A stretch of 64,000 nt of DNA from Bicyclus anynana (taxonomy: Eukaryota; Arthropoda; Insecta; Lepidoptera; Nymphalidae), in the NCBI RefSeq assembly GCF_947172395.1, contig NC_069085.1, positions 17,486,698 to 17,550,697 on the forward strand, written 5' to 3'. Made by a program: the position numbers and the translations under genes. The notes beneath the pieces were generated by a model. That model ran no database searches. It was not told the origin of the DNA and worked only from the letters and a program-made list of their open reading frames with translations. The first letter of the stretch is position 1; each line of letters opens with the position of its first letter. Of the stretch, positions 33,299 to 43,496 are shown piece by piece.

Positions 33299-33360
33299 AA
33301 ATGATTGCCATAGAGGATTGCAAGAAACCGCTGGATGTCGGCGGCTTGAAGTCCATCGGC

Positions 33361-33432
33361 TGTTTTTTTTTTGTTTTTTTTTTTGTTTTTTTTTTTTGTT
33401 TTTTTTGTGTGCGTGTGTGTGTGTGTATGCGA
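33361..33432. repeat. Poly(T)/TG-rich low complexity
   Basis: T-runs broken by single G, then a GT repeat. On the minus strand this is an A-rich end and could be the tail of a minus-strand retroelement that includes 33529-33718. Confidence 0.85.
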
Positions 33433-33528
33433 CTGTGTGTCGTGCGTATGAGTGTGAGTTATAACTAGACTTCTTTAGTATTAATGATAAAAAAGTATGT
33501 TAATGATAAAATAATATAAATAGTTGTT

Positions 33529-34038
33529 TCAGTCAATGGTCTTATAGCGAAAAGCTTCGACCAACACCTTAAGAAGCTTTCGCTTAACTGTTGGATCAAG
33601 AGTCGGATACAAAAGGCAGTGATTCTTGAGACGGCGCGTATTGTGAGGAGGTTCCTCACTCTGGAGCCCTGACCACCGGTTGCTTGGGCACTCAAATGTC
33701 CCGCAGCGGGAGGGTGAATTTTTTTTTTTTTTTATTTTTTTTTTTTTTTTATAAATTTTTAATAATGTTTTGTATTTTATACTTATATTGTTAAAAATTT
33801 TAAAAAAAAAGAAGTAATAAATAAATGAGAGATTGAAAAAAATATTATAATTTCTGAATAAAATAATAATTTTAAGTAACGGCAAAAGCACGTGTACATC
33901 AAAATCAAAATGGCAGTCATAAAAGGCAATCAGCGTGGAAATATATTCAATATCTCCGTGACAGCGTGACAGCGTGACACGGTCCCGGCCGCAATTTCCT
34001 ACTGCGTCACTCACTGTGTCACGCTCTTTGGCGGCCAT
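33529..34038 (-). CDS. Unidentified 169-codon frame, composite
   Basis: The frame opens with MAAKERDTVSDAVGNCGRDR in a good Kozak context (AAAAATGGCC) inside a GC-rich patch with repeated CGTGACAG words. It then crosses AT-rich DNA and a lysine run that is only the poly(A)/T tract at 33719-33752, and finishes with FECPSNRWSGLQSEEPPHN and DPTVKRKLLKVLVEAF. The last 60 residues look protein-like and may be the end of a retroelement ORF, because A-rich DNA follows on the minus strand (33361-33432). The three parts probably have different origins. I do not recognise a family. Confidence 0.2.
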   Translation of the reverse strand: MAAKERDTVSDAVGNCGRDRVTLSRCHGDIEYISTLIAFYDCHFDFDVHVLLPLLKIIILFRNYNIFFNLSFIYYFFFFKIFNNISIKYKTLLKIYKKKKKIKKKKNSPSRCGTFECPSNRWSGLQSEEPPHNTRRLKNHCLLYPTLDPTVKRKLLKVLVEAFRYKTID

Positions 34039-34068
34039 TTTTTATTCGCGAAATATGTTTATCTGTTC

Positions 34069-34150
34069 AACTGAACTCTCCTTGGTCCAGAGGTAAGCCC
34101 GGTTAAGCATCACGTGGCATTGGGTTCGAGTTTTAGGTTGGTTATATCAG
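34069..34150 (+). repeat. tRNA-like SINE head
   Basis: CTCCTTGGTCCAGAGGTAAG (box A-like) and ATTGGGTTCGAGTTTTAGG (box B-like) at tRNA spacing; the stems do not close. Related to the head at 5168. Confidence 0.45.
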
Positions 34151-34154
34151 TGTC

Positions 34155-35175
34155 GTGTAATATTCAGGCTTCATAGATGCAAAAATGCACTGCCTACCCT
34201 AAAGACACATTACGATCCTGTAATAAAGAAATCATTCCCCATTTTATACAATTTGCATTTCGAAATTGTAACCTAAAGTAATGGAATGGGAGGGTTCCAA
34301 ATTACAAAATTAACCCTTTAATTTTTTTAATAAAATCATTAATAATCACTAATATTTTCTGATAATTCCAGTAAAGCGAAGTAATCAAAATTGCCCTTAA
34401 TGTCTGCAGTTTTTTTCCACATAAATGAAAGCGATAAAAGTATATAACCATTTATAGTTCATATCATCTAATCTACCAAATCTACTCGGTCCCCCATGAC
34501 GCTTTAGTAACTGCAAATTTAGCATCCCTACGGCTCCCCTACGACTAAATTTGTCTGCGTTCACAGATATTTGTGTCAAATTTTATTATATTTGAAAGAG
34601 TTACAATTATTCACACATACGAATAGGTACATTCGCTTTGCACTCATAGTGGAAACCACAGCTTACAAACTTCAACTTCATATTTTTGCTAATATACGCT
34701 AACATCTTTCAATCATACTTCCTTTACTCCCTCGGGTTAAAACAAACCTTTATTCAGATTAGTATTTCATTGAGAGCAACTATCGCGTACATCCGCGCGA
34801 TAAATAAGCCCCGAAACAATCGGGCGAGTGAAATCAATCGGGAATTCAATAAGTAGTAATGTTGTCTCAACTTGTTCCAGCGATTCTGTTTCCAATTTTA
34901 TTCAAACGTTGCTCTCTAAATATGGAAAGGGACTTTTCGTTTGAAACAAACTTTTTTTTATATACATAACCAATTCTCTAAGATTTTAATAAACACAGAC
35001 AAGTTTTTGTTATAAATGTTCAATCCTGTGCTAAGTACGGTCTTTCAGCACCGCGAGAAAATTCCAGAGCTTTTCAGAGCAGACATTTAAAAAATTGCGA
35101 ATGAATAAAGTTATCGCACAATATAGCCACTGAGCAACAAGTACGGTGAAACTACTAGGTGTAGATATTTACTAA
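34155..35175. other. No gene seen
   Basis: AT-rich. CGCGCGATAAATAAGCCCCG (34795-34815) is a small GC-rich unique patch. Nothing assignable. Confidence 0.4.
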
Positions 35176-35177
35176 TT

Positions 35178-35552
35178 TTTTTTTTTTATTATTATTTTCA
35201 AGTTAGCCCTTGACTACAATCTAACCTGATTTTGATTTAATATATTATTATCTAAGTGTAATGTATCTTCTACCTACCCGTCATTATTCATTATTCCTTG
35301 TATTTATTTTCTTTTTTTCGATTGGTTGTCTGGAAGAGATCGCTCATTAGCAATAAGGCCGCCAATTGTACATTAGTTTTTAAGTTAATTTCTTGCCTGT
35401 TATTATTATTTTTGGTGTACAATAAAGTATATTTCATTCATTCATTCATTCACCTGATGGTAAGTGATGAAAGTGATGCAGTCTTAGAAGGAAGTGGGCT
35501 AACTTGTTAGGAGGAGGATGAAAATCCACACCCTTTTTTGGTTTCTACACGA
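35178..35552 (-). repeat. SINE-A split by a LINE insertion
   Basis: 35195-35228 (TTCAAGTTAGCCCTTGACTA, CAATCTAACCTG) continues at 35452 (ACCTGATGGTAAGTGATG, AGGAGGAGGATGAAAATCC). ACCTGAT is doubled at 35224-35230 and 35452-35458, as expected for target-primed insertion. Confidence 0.88.
35231..35451 (+). mobile_element. LINE-C 3' end inserted in SINE-A
   Basis: The interior has AAGAGATCGCTCATTAGCAA, TAAGGCCGCCAATTGTAC and a T-rich run. It ends GGTGTACAATAAAGTATATT and a CATT tandem tail. Flanked by the 7-bp duplication ACCTGAT. Too short to code; 5' truncated. The clade is not certain (CR1-like by its tail). Confidence 0.8.
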
Positions 35553-35559
35553 TTTTAAA

Positions 35560-36535
35560 AGTAGAACCTTAAAACTGTTCAAAGTGGTGTCATGAAAACA
35601 CAAAAGTTAAGATTTTACAAAAAAAAACGCCAAGTAAAAGTTTATTAGACAGATAGATATGTTTTATAAAAAGTCTCTCTCCAACGTTGTTTAGCCCCAT
35701 AGAGTATAAAGCAAAGTTTAAAATGGCGAACGGTAAACGGCTCACCCGATCTCTTTCAGGAAATTAGCAGAGCTTCCTACGCGGGATTATTGCAAAATAA
35801 GATATTGTTTACCCCCATCTATTTCATTCGTTCGCTCACTCGTTCATTTGTTCACTCCGTTTGAATGATGCGCCTTTGTCTCTGGCCGGATTACTTGGAG
35901 CGCGAGTGTCGATACTGGATGTTTTGATTAACACTTCCTGTTTATTTTAAATACGTTTATCTACCTTCGGTTCTACGGGTAATTCATTCAGTATGCCTTC
36001 CATTTGTACTGGGTTCATTCTTGTTGAATTATTTGTTTTTAATACCTAACAAGAATATTATGTATTTGTAATGTTAGGTGCAAAATAAAACATCCAACTC
36101 ATTAACACTGAATTATTTCACTAAATGGTAAACACTACTGTTTATTTGTATACATGTACGTGAAGAAATTAATTTGTTATTCCTGCTTCATTAACTCTAT
36201 ATAAATATGGGTCTGCGTCGAATCTAGAGTCCTTGCGGTTCCCTACCATTGGACTATTACTGTACCGTAGGTACCCACTACTAACAGATTTCACGATTAA
36301 TATGTTATCTATGATTTAAAAAATAATGAAAAAAAATCAGAATTTGTACACTGGTATGGAAATATATTGCAACCTATTAAAGGTTGCAATATATTCTCGT
36401 ATAAAAGTAAATTCCCAAAAAAAATATTGCTGTATCACGGAACTCCAGAAAAAACGCCACCTATCAATCAAAGTGGCAAAGTTTCGCAGTTAATTTGTCA
36501 GCTGTTAATAAAGCGGCAAGAAGGCTCTCTTTGTG
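35560..36535. other. No gene seen; 15-bp hairpin at 36361
   Basis: 35690-35960 is unique and less AT-rich (TCCTACGCGGGATTATTGC), possibly regulatory. AATATATTGCAACCT (36361-36375) is inverted at 36381-36395 with loop ATTAA. Confidence 0.45.
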
Positions 36536-36540
36536 AGGCG

Positions 36541-37400
36541 TAGATACCGCGCGCCTCCGCCGGGCGCCGCTTCATTTCCGGCGCCTGCCTCCCGTCGAAC
36601 TCTTTGCCTGGCGCGACTCACGGGCTGCGGCGAGTTACTGCTTCTGCTACTGTTACTGCGTCTAATACTGCTGTTACTTTTACTGCTGCCTGTTATTGCT
36701 GCCTGTTGCCTGTTATTTCTGGCATCCTGTCAAACTCTTTGCTTGGCGCGACTCACGGGCTGCGGCAAGTTACTGCTTCTGCTACTGTTACTGCGTCTGC
36801 CACTGCTGTTACTTTTACTGCTGCCTGTTACTGGGTATTTACCGAAGCAGCCGCTTCATTTCCGGCACTTGCATCCTGTCGAACTCTTTGCCTGGAGCGA
36901 CTCACGGACTGCGGCGAGTTACTGCTTCTGCTACTGTTACTGCGTCTGCTACTGTTGTTACTGTTACTGCTGCCTGTTATTGGGTATTTAGCGAAGCAGC
37001 CGCTTTATTTCCAGCACTTGCATCCTGTCGAACTCTTTGCCTGGCGCGACTTACGGACTGCGGCGAGTTACTGCTTCTGCTACTGTTACTGCATTTGCTA
37101 CTGCTGTTACTTTTACTGCTGCCTGTTACTGGGTATCTACTGAAGCACCCGCTGCTATTTACGGCATCCTGTCGAACTCTTTGCCTGGAGCGACTCACGG
37201 GCTGCGGCGAGTTGCTGTTACTGTTATTACTGTAACTCCTGCTATTGTTACTGCTGCTACTTTTACTCCTGCTTGTTATTGGATATTTACTGAAGCCCCC
37301 TTCGCTTCATTTCCGGCGCTTACGACCCGTCGAACTCTTTGCCTGGAGCGACGGGCTGCGGCGAGTTGCTGCTACTGCTACTGTTATCTATCTTTGCTAT
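36541..37400 (+). repeat. Minisatellite, six units of 135-158 bp
   Basis: Unit landmark (G)TCGAACTCTTTGCCTGG starts at 36594, 36729, 36878, 37027, 37171 and 37329. Each unit continues GCGACTCACGGGCTGCGGCG, AGTTACTGCTTCTGCTACTG, then TTACTG/CTACTG runs, and TTACTGGGTATTTACYGAAG. The units lack stops in all three forward frames, so open frames of 150-180 codons overlap (LLLLLLLL, CYCYCVCYCC and TASATAV types). Unit lengths are not all multiples of three and the peptides are low-complexity, so coding is unlikely. Confidence 0.92.
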
Positions 37401-37439
37401 ACTTATTGGTCGCCCATACATTGTAAATCTAATTAAGCA

Positions 37440-38538
37440 TACGTCATATGTTCGATTTTATATCTCGTCACTGCACCGATTCTGTTATTGCTGTAAATGC
37501 TCACTGTTATAGATATGAAAAGAGATTCTTGTTGTAGTTTAGTTATAGTTAAAGCTGCTACTGAACTAGCAGCCTGCAGCCTATACGTCCTAATGCATGA
37601 ACAATCATATGAAATAAACGTCAGTCAATTACTCAGACCAATTGGTCTGAGGTCAATTAGGACAAGTTGAATCTTGCTTATTTCGTGAGCTTCATACTAG
37701 TGATGTGAAATGTGAATTCTATAAACATGACATACTACACGTTACTCATTATACATTTCCAAAATATTATTCTTTTGCTAAGTCTGCATCTAAAACGACT
37801 TTTTTTTCTCAGTATACTTTTTAAAGATACTTATATAAAGATAAATATATTTTAAAGAATTACTCCTCAGCCAAGTTTTGTTACAATGCGTGTTTAAAAT
37901 ACAAAATACGATACGAAGGATACGAATTTTTTATGTTGCTAAAATTTATAAATATATTTTAAATTGCCTGTATATTTGTGTGTGAATGAAGTATATTTTT
38001 GTTTATAAAAAGGAAAAACAACCGTTACAATAGATTACGAGGCATCACGGAACATTTTTAAATTAAAGAACAAGATTTCAAGAACCTTCGACAACCGATC
38101 ATTAAACCAACGATAAGAGACGTGTTTTAGTTGATAACGAGCAGATATTTGTAAAACCATTTTCTTAAGACCTAATCTAGATAGATAACGAATGCTTTTA
38201 AGGTTTATCTAATTTATAGTAAATAAATTATAATGAGCCAGTTCGGGGAGCCATTAAAATTAAATCCGAATCGCAAAAACGATCGGATATCTTGAATGAG
38301 ATACATTAAATAATTTTATTGATTTTCGGCATGTACTGCAAATTCCATACGGTTAATTTTTTTTTATATCTAACCGGTTTCACGACTCTGGGTTCTAGGT
38401 TATTGAGCCTATAGTTTTTTTACGATGTTAAACTCAGATGTCTTTCAAGGTATACGCTAGTTGTAAGATTTGAAAACGTAAATTAAAAATGAAGATGTAC
38501 CTAAACTTAATTTAATATGAACTAATAGGGATTGATTG
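37440..38538. other. No gene seen
   Basis: AT-rich. TTACTCAGACCAATTGGTCTGAGGTCA (37629-37655) contains a perfect CTCAGACCAATTGGTCTGAG palindrome. Confidence 0.5.
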
Positions 38539-38540
38539 GG

Positions 38541-38831
38541 ATCGTGATAGCCCAGTGGATATGACCCCTGCCTTTGATTCGAAGGGCGTAGGTTCGAATT
38601 CGGGCATGCACCTCCAACTTTGCATTTATAGAAATTAAATTTCACGTTCCTCAAACGGTAAAAGACAAAACATCGTGAAGGAGCATGCATACCTGAGAAT
38701 TATCTTAATTATCTACGTGTATAAAGTCTACCAGTCCGCATTGGGCCAGTGAGGTGGACTATTTACCTAACCCCTCTCATTCTGAGAGAAGACTCAACAG
38801 TGAGCCGAATATATTGTTAATAATGATGATG
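38541..38831 (+). repeat. SINE-B, full length
   Basis: ATCGTGATAGCCCAGTGGAT head, TAGGTTCGAATTCGGGC box B, TTTCACGTTCCTCAAACGG, AGTCCGCATTGGGCCAGTG, CCTCTCATTCTGAGAGAAG, TAATAATGATGATG end. An older, mutated copy. Confidence 0.88.
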
Positions 38832-39204
38832 TCAGGTCGGAAAGCAGGTCCTCCTTTATTAAAGTCGGTGAAAACTTAGCTTCATCTTATAACTTGGACC
38901 GTGCAGCAATAGCGGAATACGCGAGGATAATCACATTGTTTTGTTTTTGATTCATTGCCGCCGGTATTCGGAAAGTTTCGTATTTATAATATTTCTTGGA
39001 GCTTCGCATCGCAATACTCTATCGTTTAATGTTGTTCTGCGGTTTCGACTCTGATGAAAACTATTTTGAAACGAGCGTTGTGCAACTAAATGGCTTACAT
39101 TGTTTACTGTTCATACAATATATTGTATTTCTAGGAGAAGTAAGTGCGAGAGGATTACCAGCAAAATCTCTCTATAACTTGTTTAAAGACCTTGGCCTCT
39201 AGTA

Positions 39205-39678
39205 CAGCAGCAATCTATATTAGAATGGGTATCCAAAGCTGCTCTAAAAGGATCTTACCAAATTTGGATAGGCAGGGACAACAACACGAGGCAGGGACAA
39301 CAGCAGAGGAGGGCAGTGTTAATTGATTGTCAAGGAATTCCTTAACCCTCCATTCTTGTCCATTGGTCAAAAGTCCAGGACTCTGTTCAGAGTATTTCTC
39401 TCTGCCACGCTGAGTCCATAGTAGCTGAGTGGTATACACGCAATACTGAAATACACCAATATTTGGAAATGCCAACAGTTCAGGACGAGATAAAGAAGTA
39501 CAAAACGCAACATCGGGAACGCTTGCAGAAACATCCAAACCCACTGGCTTGTGGGCTACTGACTGCTGATAGAGTCAAAAGGTTAAAACGGGCAGATGTG
39601 CTCGACTCTATGCAGATTTGAGGACAGTGGTCCCCAGGTCTGCCAACGCCACTTTATGCCTACTAAAAAAAAAAAAAA
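39205..39678 (+). pseudogene. Jockey-type LINE 3' end with poly(A)
   Basis: Around 39408 a forward frame reads HAESIVAEWYTRNTEIHQYL, then VQDEIKKYKTQHRERLQKHP, RVKRLKRADVLDSM and a TGA at about 39619. This is the C-terminal tail following the reverse transcriptase in Jockey-clade LINEs. The upstream part is frameshifted (NSLTLHSCPLVKSPG-type frames). A 45-base 3'UTR and 14 A residues (39665-39678) follow. 5' truncated and dead. The 12 bases after the tail, CGCTGAGTCCAT, also occur inside the element at 39410. Confidence 0.8.
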
Positions 39679-39689
39679 CGCTGAGTCCA

Positions 39690-40205
39690 TGGATTGCTCA
39701 GATATTCGTCTCTCTAAGTAGATAAAGATATGTACATAAATTAAATTTGTTTTTGGAAAACACATATCGCTATCAAATCTCACTTGAGTTATGGGTATCT
39801 ACTGTAGAATATGTAGGTAGGTACACCTTCTACTTTGTAAATCAACCAGACACAGATTGGTCCCACTGATGTTGAAATCAAAATGCATAACTGAATTTTA
39901 ACTAAAAATTTTCTTTTTTTTTCCAGGTAAGTCCACGTGGTCATGAAATTTCACTACTGATTTTAAGGTAACCAATTCAATGTAGAAAAGCGGACTTTTC
40001 CTACTGAATTATGAATACAAAGTGATAGTTTTCCGCTTAAAAGCAGGTGGGCCAATTTCAGAGCGCGAAGTGTAGAAAGTAGGGTTTAAATAATTAAATT
40101 AAAAGCCAAGTTATGAGACATGCCTCATATACGCACTGTAAAGATCTGATCCTTCCAGCTTGAGTTTTCTCTATGACTACAATGCAAATTTACTAAAGCC
40201 AAGAG
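39690..40205. other. No gene seen
   Basis: AT-rich, nothing recognised. Confidence 0.4.
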
Positions 40206-40212
40206 TGTGTGA

Positions 40213-40476
40213 GATAGTGAAACCATTTATAACATAGCTCACCAAAACTTGGTGCCTACTTTATTTGGGACTGCCAACCAGCACCGGCCCGAAGTAAATT
40301 TTAAAATGGAGCGTGATCCAATTATGGCGACTCTCCTGTTTGCTCCTAATAATATGGAGATACCTATACCAAATTATAAGTGTAAAGTAAGAATGGAATA
40401 TCTTGACCATACTATGGAGTGTCCAATTGAAAATCAGCCGCAGTACCGTCTACGGTTGACTAGAACTGTCATTTAG
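40213..40476 (+). CDS. Unidentified short coding-like frame
   Basis: An open frame of about 87 codons from a TGA at 40210 to TAG at 40474-40476. It includes ETIYNIAHQNLVPTLFGTAN, then VNFKMERDPIMATLLFAPNN, YKCKVRMEYLDHTMECPI and QPQYRLRLTRTVI. The composition is balanced, not low-complexity, and looks like real protein. There is no ATG before residue ~36 (MERD), so it may be an exon or the 3' end of a mobile-element or processed gene. I do not recognise the family. A SINE starts 100 bases downstream. Confidence 0.35.
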   Translation, partial: DSETIYNIAHQNLVPTLFGTANQHRPEVNFKMERDPIMATLLFAPNNMEIPIPNYKCKVRMEYLDHTMECPIENQPQYRLRLTRTVI

Positions 40477-40575
40477 GCGCTCTCTAGGATTTGGCGCCTG
40501 GAGCGACTGCTCCGTTCGCCGGATGGACGACCAAATCAATATTACTATCAATATTTCTATTTTTTTTTTTTGTAC

Positions 40576-40869
40576 ATCTTTGACGACCGCGTGGCGCAGT
40601 GGGTAGTGACCCTGCTTTCTGCATCCACGGTTGGTGGGTTCGATTCCCACAACTGGAAAATATTTGTGTGATGAGCATAAGTGTTTTCCAGTGTCTGTAT
40701 GTATTTATACATTATATAAGTATTTATATGTAGTATATAATTGTATAATAATATTATAATATCAACTATCTTAGCACCCATAACACAAGCTACTCTGTAT
40801 GCTTACTTTGGGGCTAGATAGTGATGTGTATTGTTTAAATATATTTATTTATTTATTTATTATCTTTGA
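40576..40869 (+). repeat. SINE-C, full length with 8-bp target duplication
   Basis: Head GACCGCGTGGCGCAGTGGGT (box A) and GGTGGGTTCGATTCCCACAA (box B). Body AATATTTGTGTGATGAGCAT, TTCCAGTGTCTGTATGTATT, GCTACTCTGTATGCTTACTT, TTATTTATTTATT tail. ATCTTTGA at 40576-40583 and 40862-40869 frames it. The only copy of this family in the window. Confidence 0.9.
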
Positions 40870-41241
40870 AGTTCAAGGTCCAATGTTAATGAAAATAAAA
40901 TGCCCAACTTTAAAGTACTTATACTTGTTAAAAGTTAGGTATTTATTACCCCATAAACTGGGAATCAAACAACGATCACAAGTGGTGTAACGCGTGTCGT
41001 GTGAGGCGAAGGCCCACAAAGGCTGAGTAGGAAGCGAGGGCTAATCTATCATCGCGGCCTTTTCGCGGCGAGCTCGAAAGGTTCCTTTGATTTATCTTGA
41101 AGAGCTCGCTGAAGCCCACGCGTAAATTCTGCGTGCTGTACGATTTTTGTGATCTTTGCGACTGAGTCAGCAATGTGTTTTCACTACTTACCTAATAGAC
41201 TGTCTGTTATACCTATATATTTTTATATTCTATGACAGTTT

Positions 41242-41478
41242 AACCCTTCACTGCTATTTAACCTGATGTTAAGTGATTATGCAGTCTAAGATAGAAGCCC
41301 GATTACTTGGAAGGGTTTTTACAAGGGACAGAGATCCTGGGTTCGATCCCCGGCTGGACCGATTGAGGTTTTTTTAATTGGTTCAGATCTGGCTGGTGGG
41401 AGACTTCGGCCACCACCCTACAAAGACGTACGGCCAAGCGATTTAGCGTTTCGGTACGATGTCGTGTAAAAACCGAAG
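41242..41478. repeat. Two SINE-A halves head to head
   Basis: 41242-41318 is the minus-strand 3' part (TTAACCTGATGTTAAGTGAT, AGATAGAAGCCCGATTACTT). From 41318 a plus-strand part starts in the head (GATCCTGGGTTCGATCCCCG, GGTTCAGATCTGGCTGGTGG, GCCAAGCGATTTAGCGTTTC). The join is abrupt, so this is an inverted rearrangement or two insertions. Confidence 0.8.
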
Positions 41479-41489
41479 TATAAACCGTC

Positions 41490-43045
41490 AGACGTGTAGG
41501 TACCTCTGAGGGTTTATATAGGAGGGCATCGTGCTTGAACGCTAAATCAAATCATAAATTAATTTCATTTAAATTAGTTTTACTTTACAAGCACTTTCGA
41601 AACGTCAGGTTATTAGATAATGGTGGTAATAATTAGTCGAAAACTTGAAATTAAACTTACGAGGGCGCCTTTGACCGAGGAGCAAGTTCTGGGTCTGTAA
41701 ATCATAGATCTTTTCTTGCTTTTAAGGACATCTCAGCCTGATGGATGTTGAGTCTGAGCCTACGAAAATTTTTGTCCGAATAATCGATTTTTCATAGCTA
41801 TATAGCCCCCGGTATGATAACAGTAAAATTCGATGAACGAATGACAACGTTACGTTTTTGTGCGCAACCTATTCTGCGCACCTTTCACCGTGCGCTGCCG
41901 CCAACATCGCGCCCGCACTCATGTGCATGCTGTTGGCGGGCGCGCACGCCGCGGCCTGCTGCTCCTCGGTTGCGCACCTTTCACTTTTCAGGCGTAGGTA
42001 TTGAGACGTACATAGTGTATGCTGCGGGGCAACATACACCTATTAAGACAGTCGATCTGAAAGAGTAAACTCCATTCGTGCGTCGGAGCTGACACTCGCT
42101 TTTTTTTTTCCTTTAAACAAAAAGTCGAATAAAGTTGTCTTTGATTTTTCTCATTCCCTGGACCTAATTACCCGTAGACCAGCACCTAACAATAATGCCA
42201 AAAAATATATTTCCGTGTAGCAACCCTAATGATCACTGAACACGTGTGTTTACTTGCTCTCATTGACGCGTAGAGGCGGGGCAGCAACGTGTTAACATCG
42301 TGGGCTCGTTACAACGATTTATGCGCCCTTCGCTTTAGATGTGAAAGTCTTCGCGTTCGCGATTAGCTACAGTACTCGAGATTGAAGGACTTTTGGTGGA
42401 CTTCTAGACGTATATATCGACAAAAGTGATGGTGTTTGTACATCCCTACATAAAAACTATGTCCTGCAATGTCCATCATCATTACCAGATTATACCCGAC
42501 GTAAAATTATTTCGCATTATACGAGTAACTTCTGAATGAATAGTCCGAATATGCTGTAGATTTTTGTCCGAAAACTGATATGATCAAATGGTTCTTATTG
42601 ATCATGATCAGATAGTATAAGCCAGTCCGACGATGTTGATTTTATGTTACAATGTAAATAATTTCTGGCATCCAAAGAAGGATTTAAAAATCTGTAATTT
42701 TATTTCTAGGTCATATTTTTAGAAATTTCGTGAGAATTTTCTATGATACCGAAACATAAAAACGAATAACATACCGAGATTTTTGTCGGCATATGGTTGC
42801 CAGTTCCATTCTGTATATGTCCGAAACTAGTTCGGACATATACAGAATGGAACTGGCACGTTTATGATACTGATGACGTGGAGTCTTAGTCATGAGCATA
42901 TTCGTGCGTTTCTAAACCAAAGGGGTTCGAAACTAGGCGGGTATAATGTCCAAAACCAAACCTAAAGTAACTTCCAAGTCAATAAACCAAGACCTGTTAC
43001 AATGTGCTCACAAATTAGAGCACGAATAAGTAAATTGTAGATTCA
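41490..43045. other. No gene seen; GC island 41871-41990
   Basis: Within AT-rich DNA, 41871-41990 is strongly GC-rich and has a 13-bp direct repeat GCGCACCTTTCAC at both edges (41877, 41972). On the minus strand it is open as an Ala-rich frame (ATEEQQAAACAPANSMHMSA) ending in TAG. Too short to call a gene. Confidence 0.35.
42798..42858. repeat. Perfect inverted repeat, 28-bp arms, 5-nt loop
   Basis: The left arm 42798-42825 starts TGCCAGTTCCATTCTGTATA. Loop ACTAG. The right arm 42831-42858 is its exact reverse complement. Confidence 0.95.
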
Positions 43046-43049
43046 TACC

Positions 43050-43165
43050 CCTCGAGCCGTATCAACAGCACTCGAGAGGCTCGCTGGCGTAGAAAGAGCG
43101 GCGAGAGATTGGATCTCGAGAGGCATCGCGCGCGAAGAGCTAGCGCGCGGCCAATCTCCCTTCAG
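43050..43165 (+). repeat. GC-rich direct repeat, left copy (right copy 44727-44812)
   Basis: Ends GCGCGCGGCCAATCTCCCTT; the right copy has GCGCGCGGACAATCTCCCTT at 44791. Upstream parts also align loosely (GCTGGCGTAGAAAGAGCG with GTCGGCGTGGAAGGGCGCG). The two copies bracket the minisatellite and the fold-back. Confidence 0.65.
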
Positions 43166-43195
43166 AAAACGATCGCAGCTTATTCGACAATTACA

Positions 43196-43485
43196 GCGAG
43201 GGAACTCGATATTCTTTATTCCTCCAACTTTTATGTGACAGGTTACCGTATAACTGCCACTCTTCGTATGGTCTCCTGGTACTTTTAGTGCGAGGGAACT
43301 TGATATTCATTATTCCTCCAACTTTTTTTTTACAGGCTACTTACTGTAGGTATAACTGCCATACTGTGTATCGTCTCCTAGTACATTCAGTGCAAGGGAA
43401 TTCGATATTTTTATTCCTCCTTTTTTGTGACAGATTACCGTATAACCAGCAATCTTCTTATGTTATCCTGGTACTTTTTACACCG
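43196..43485 (+). repeat. Minisatellite, three units of ~94-102 bp
   Basis: Units start at 43196, 43290 and 43392 with GCGAGGGAACTCGATATTCT-like sequence, then TATTCCTCCAACTTT, TACCGTATAACTGCCA and GTCTCCTGGTACTTTTAGTG. 10-20% divergence by eye. Confidence 0.9.
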
Positions 43486-43496
43486 TATGCTATTTA

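Noticed and set aside
36533..37436. Five overlapping Leu-, Cys/Tyr- and Ala/Thr-rich open frames as genes
   Set aside because: They are all readings of one minisatellite; unit lengths change frame and the peptides are low-complexity.
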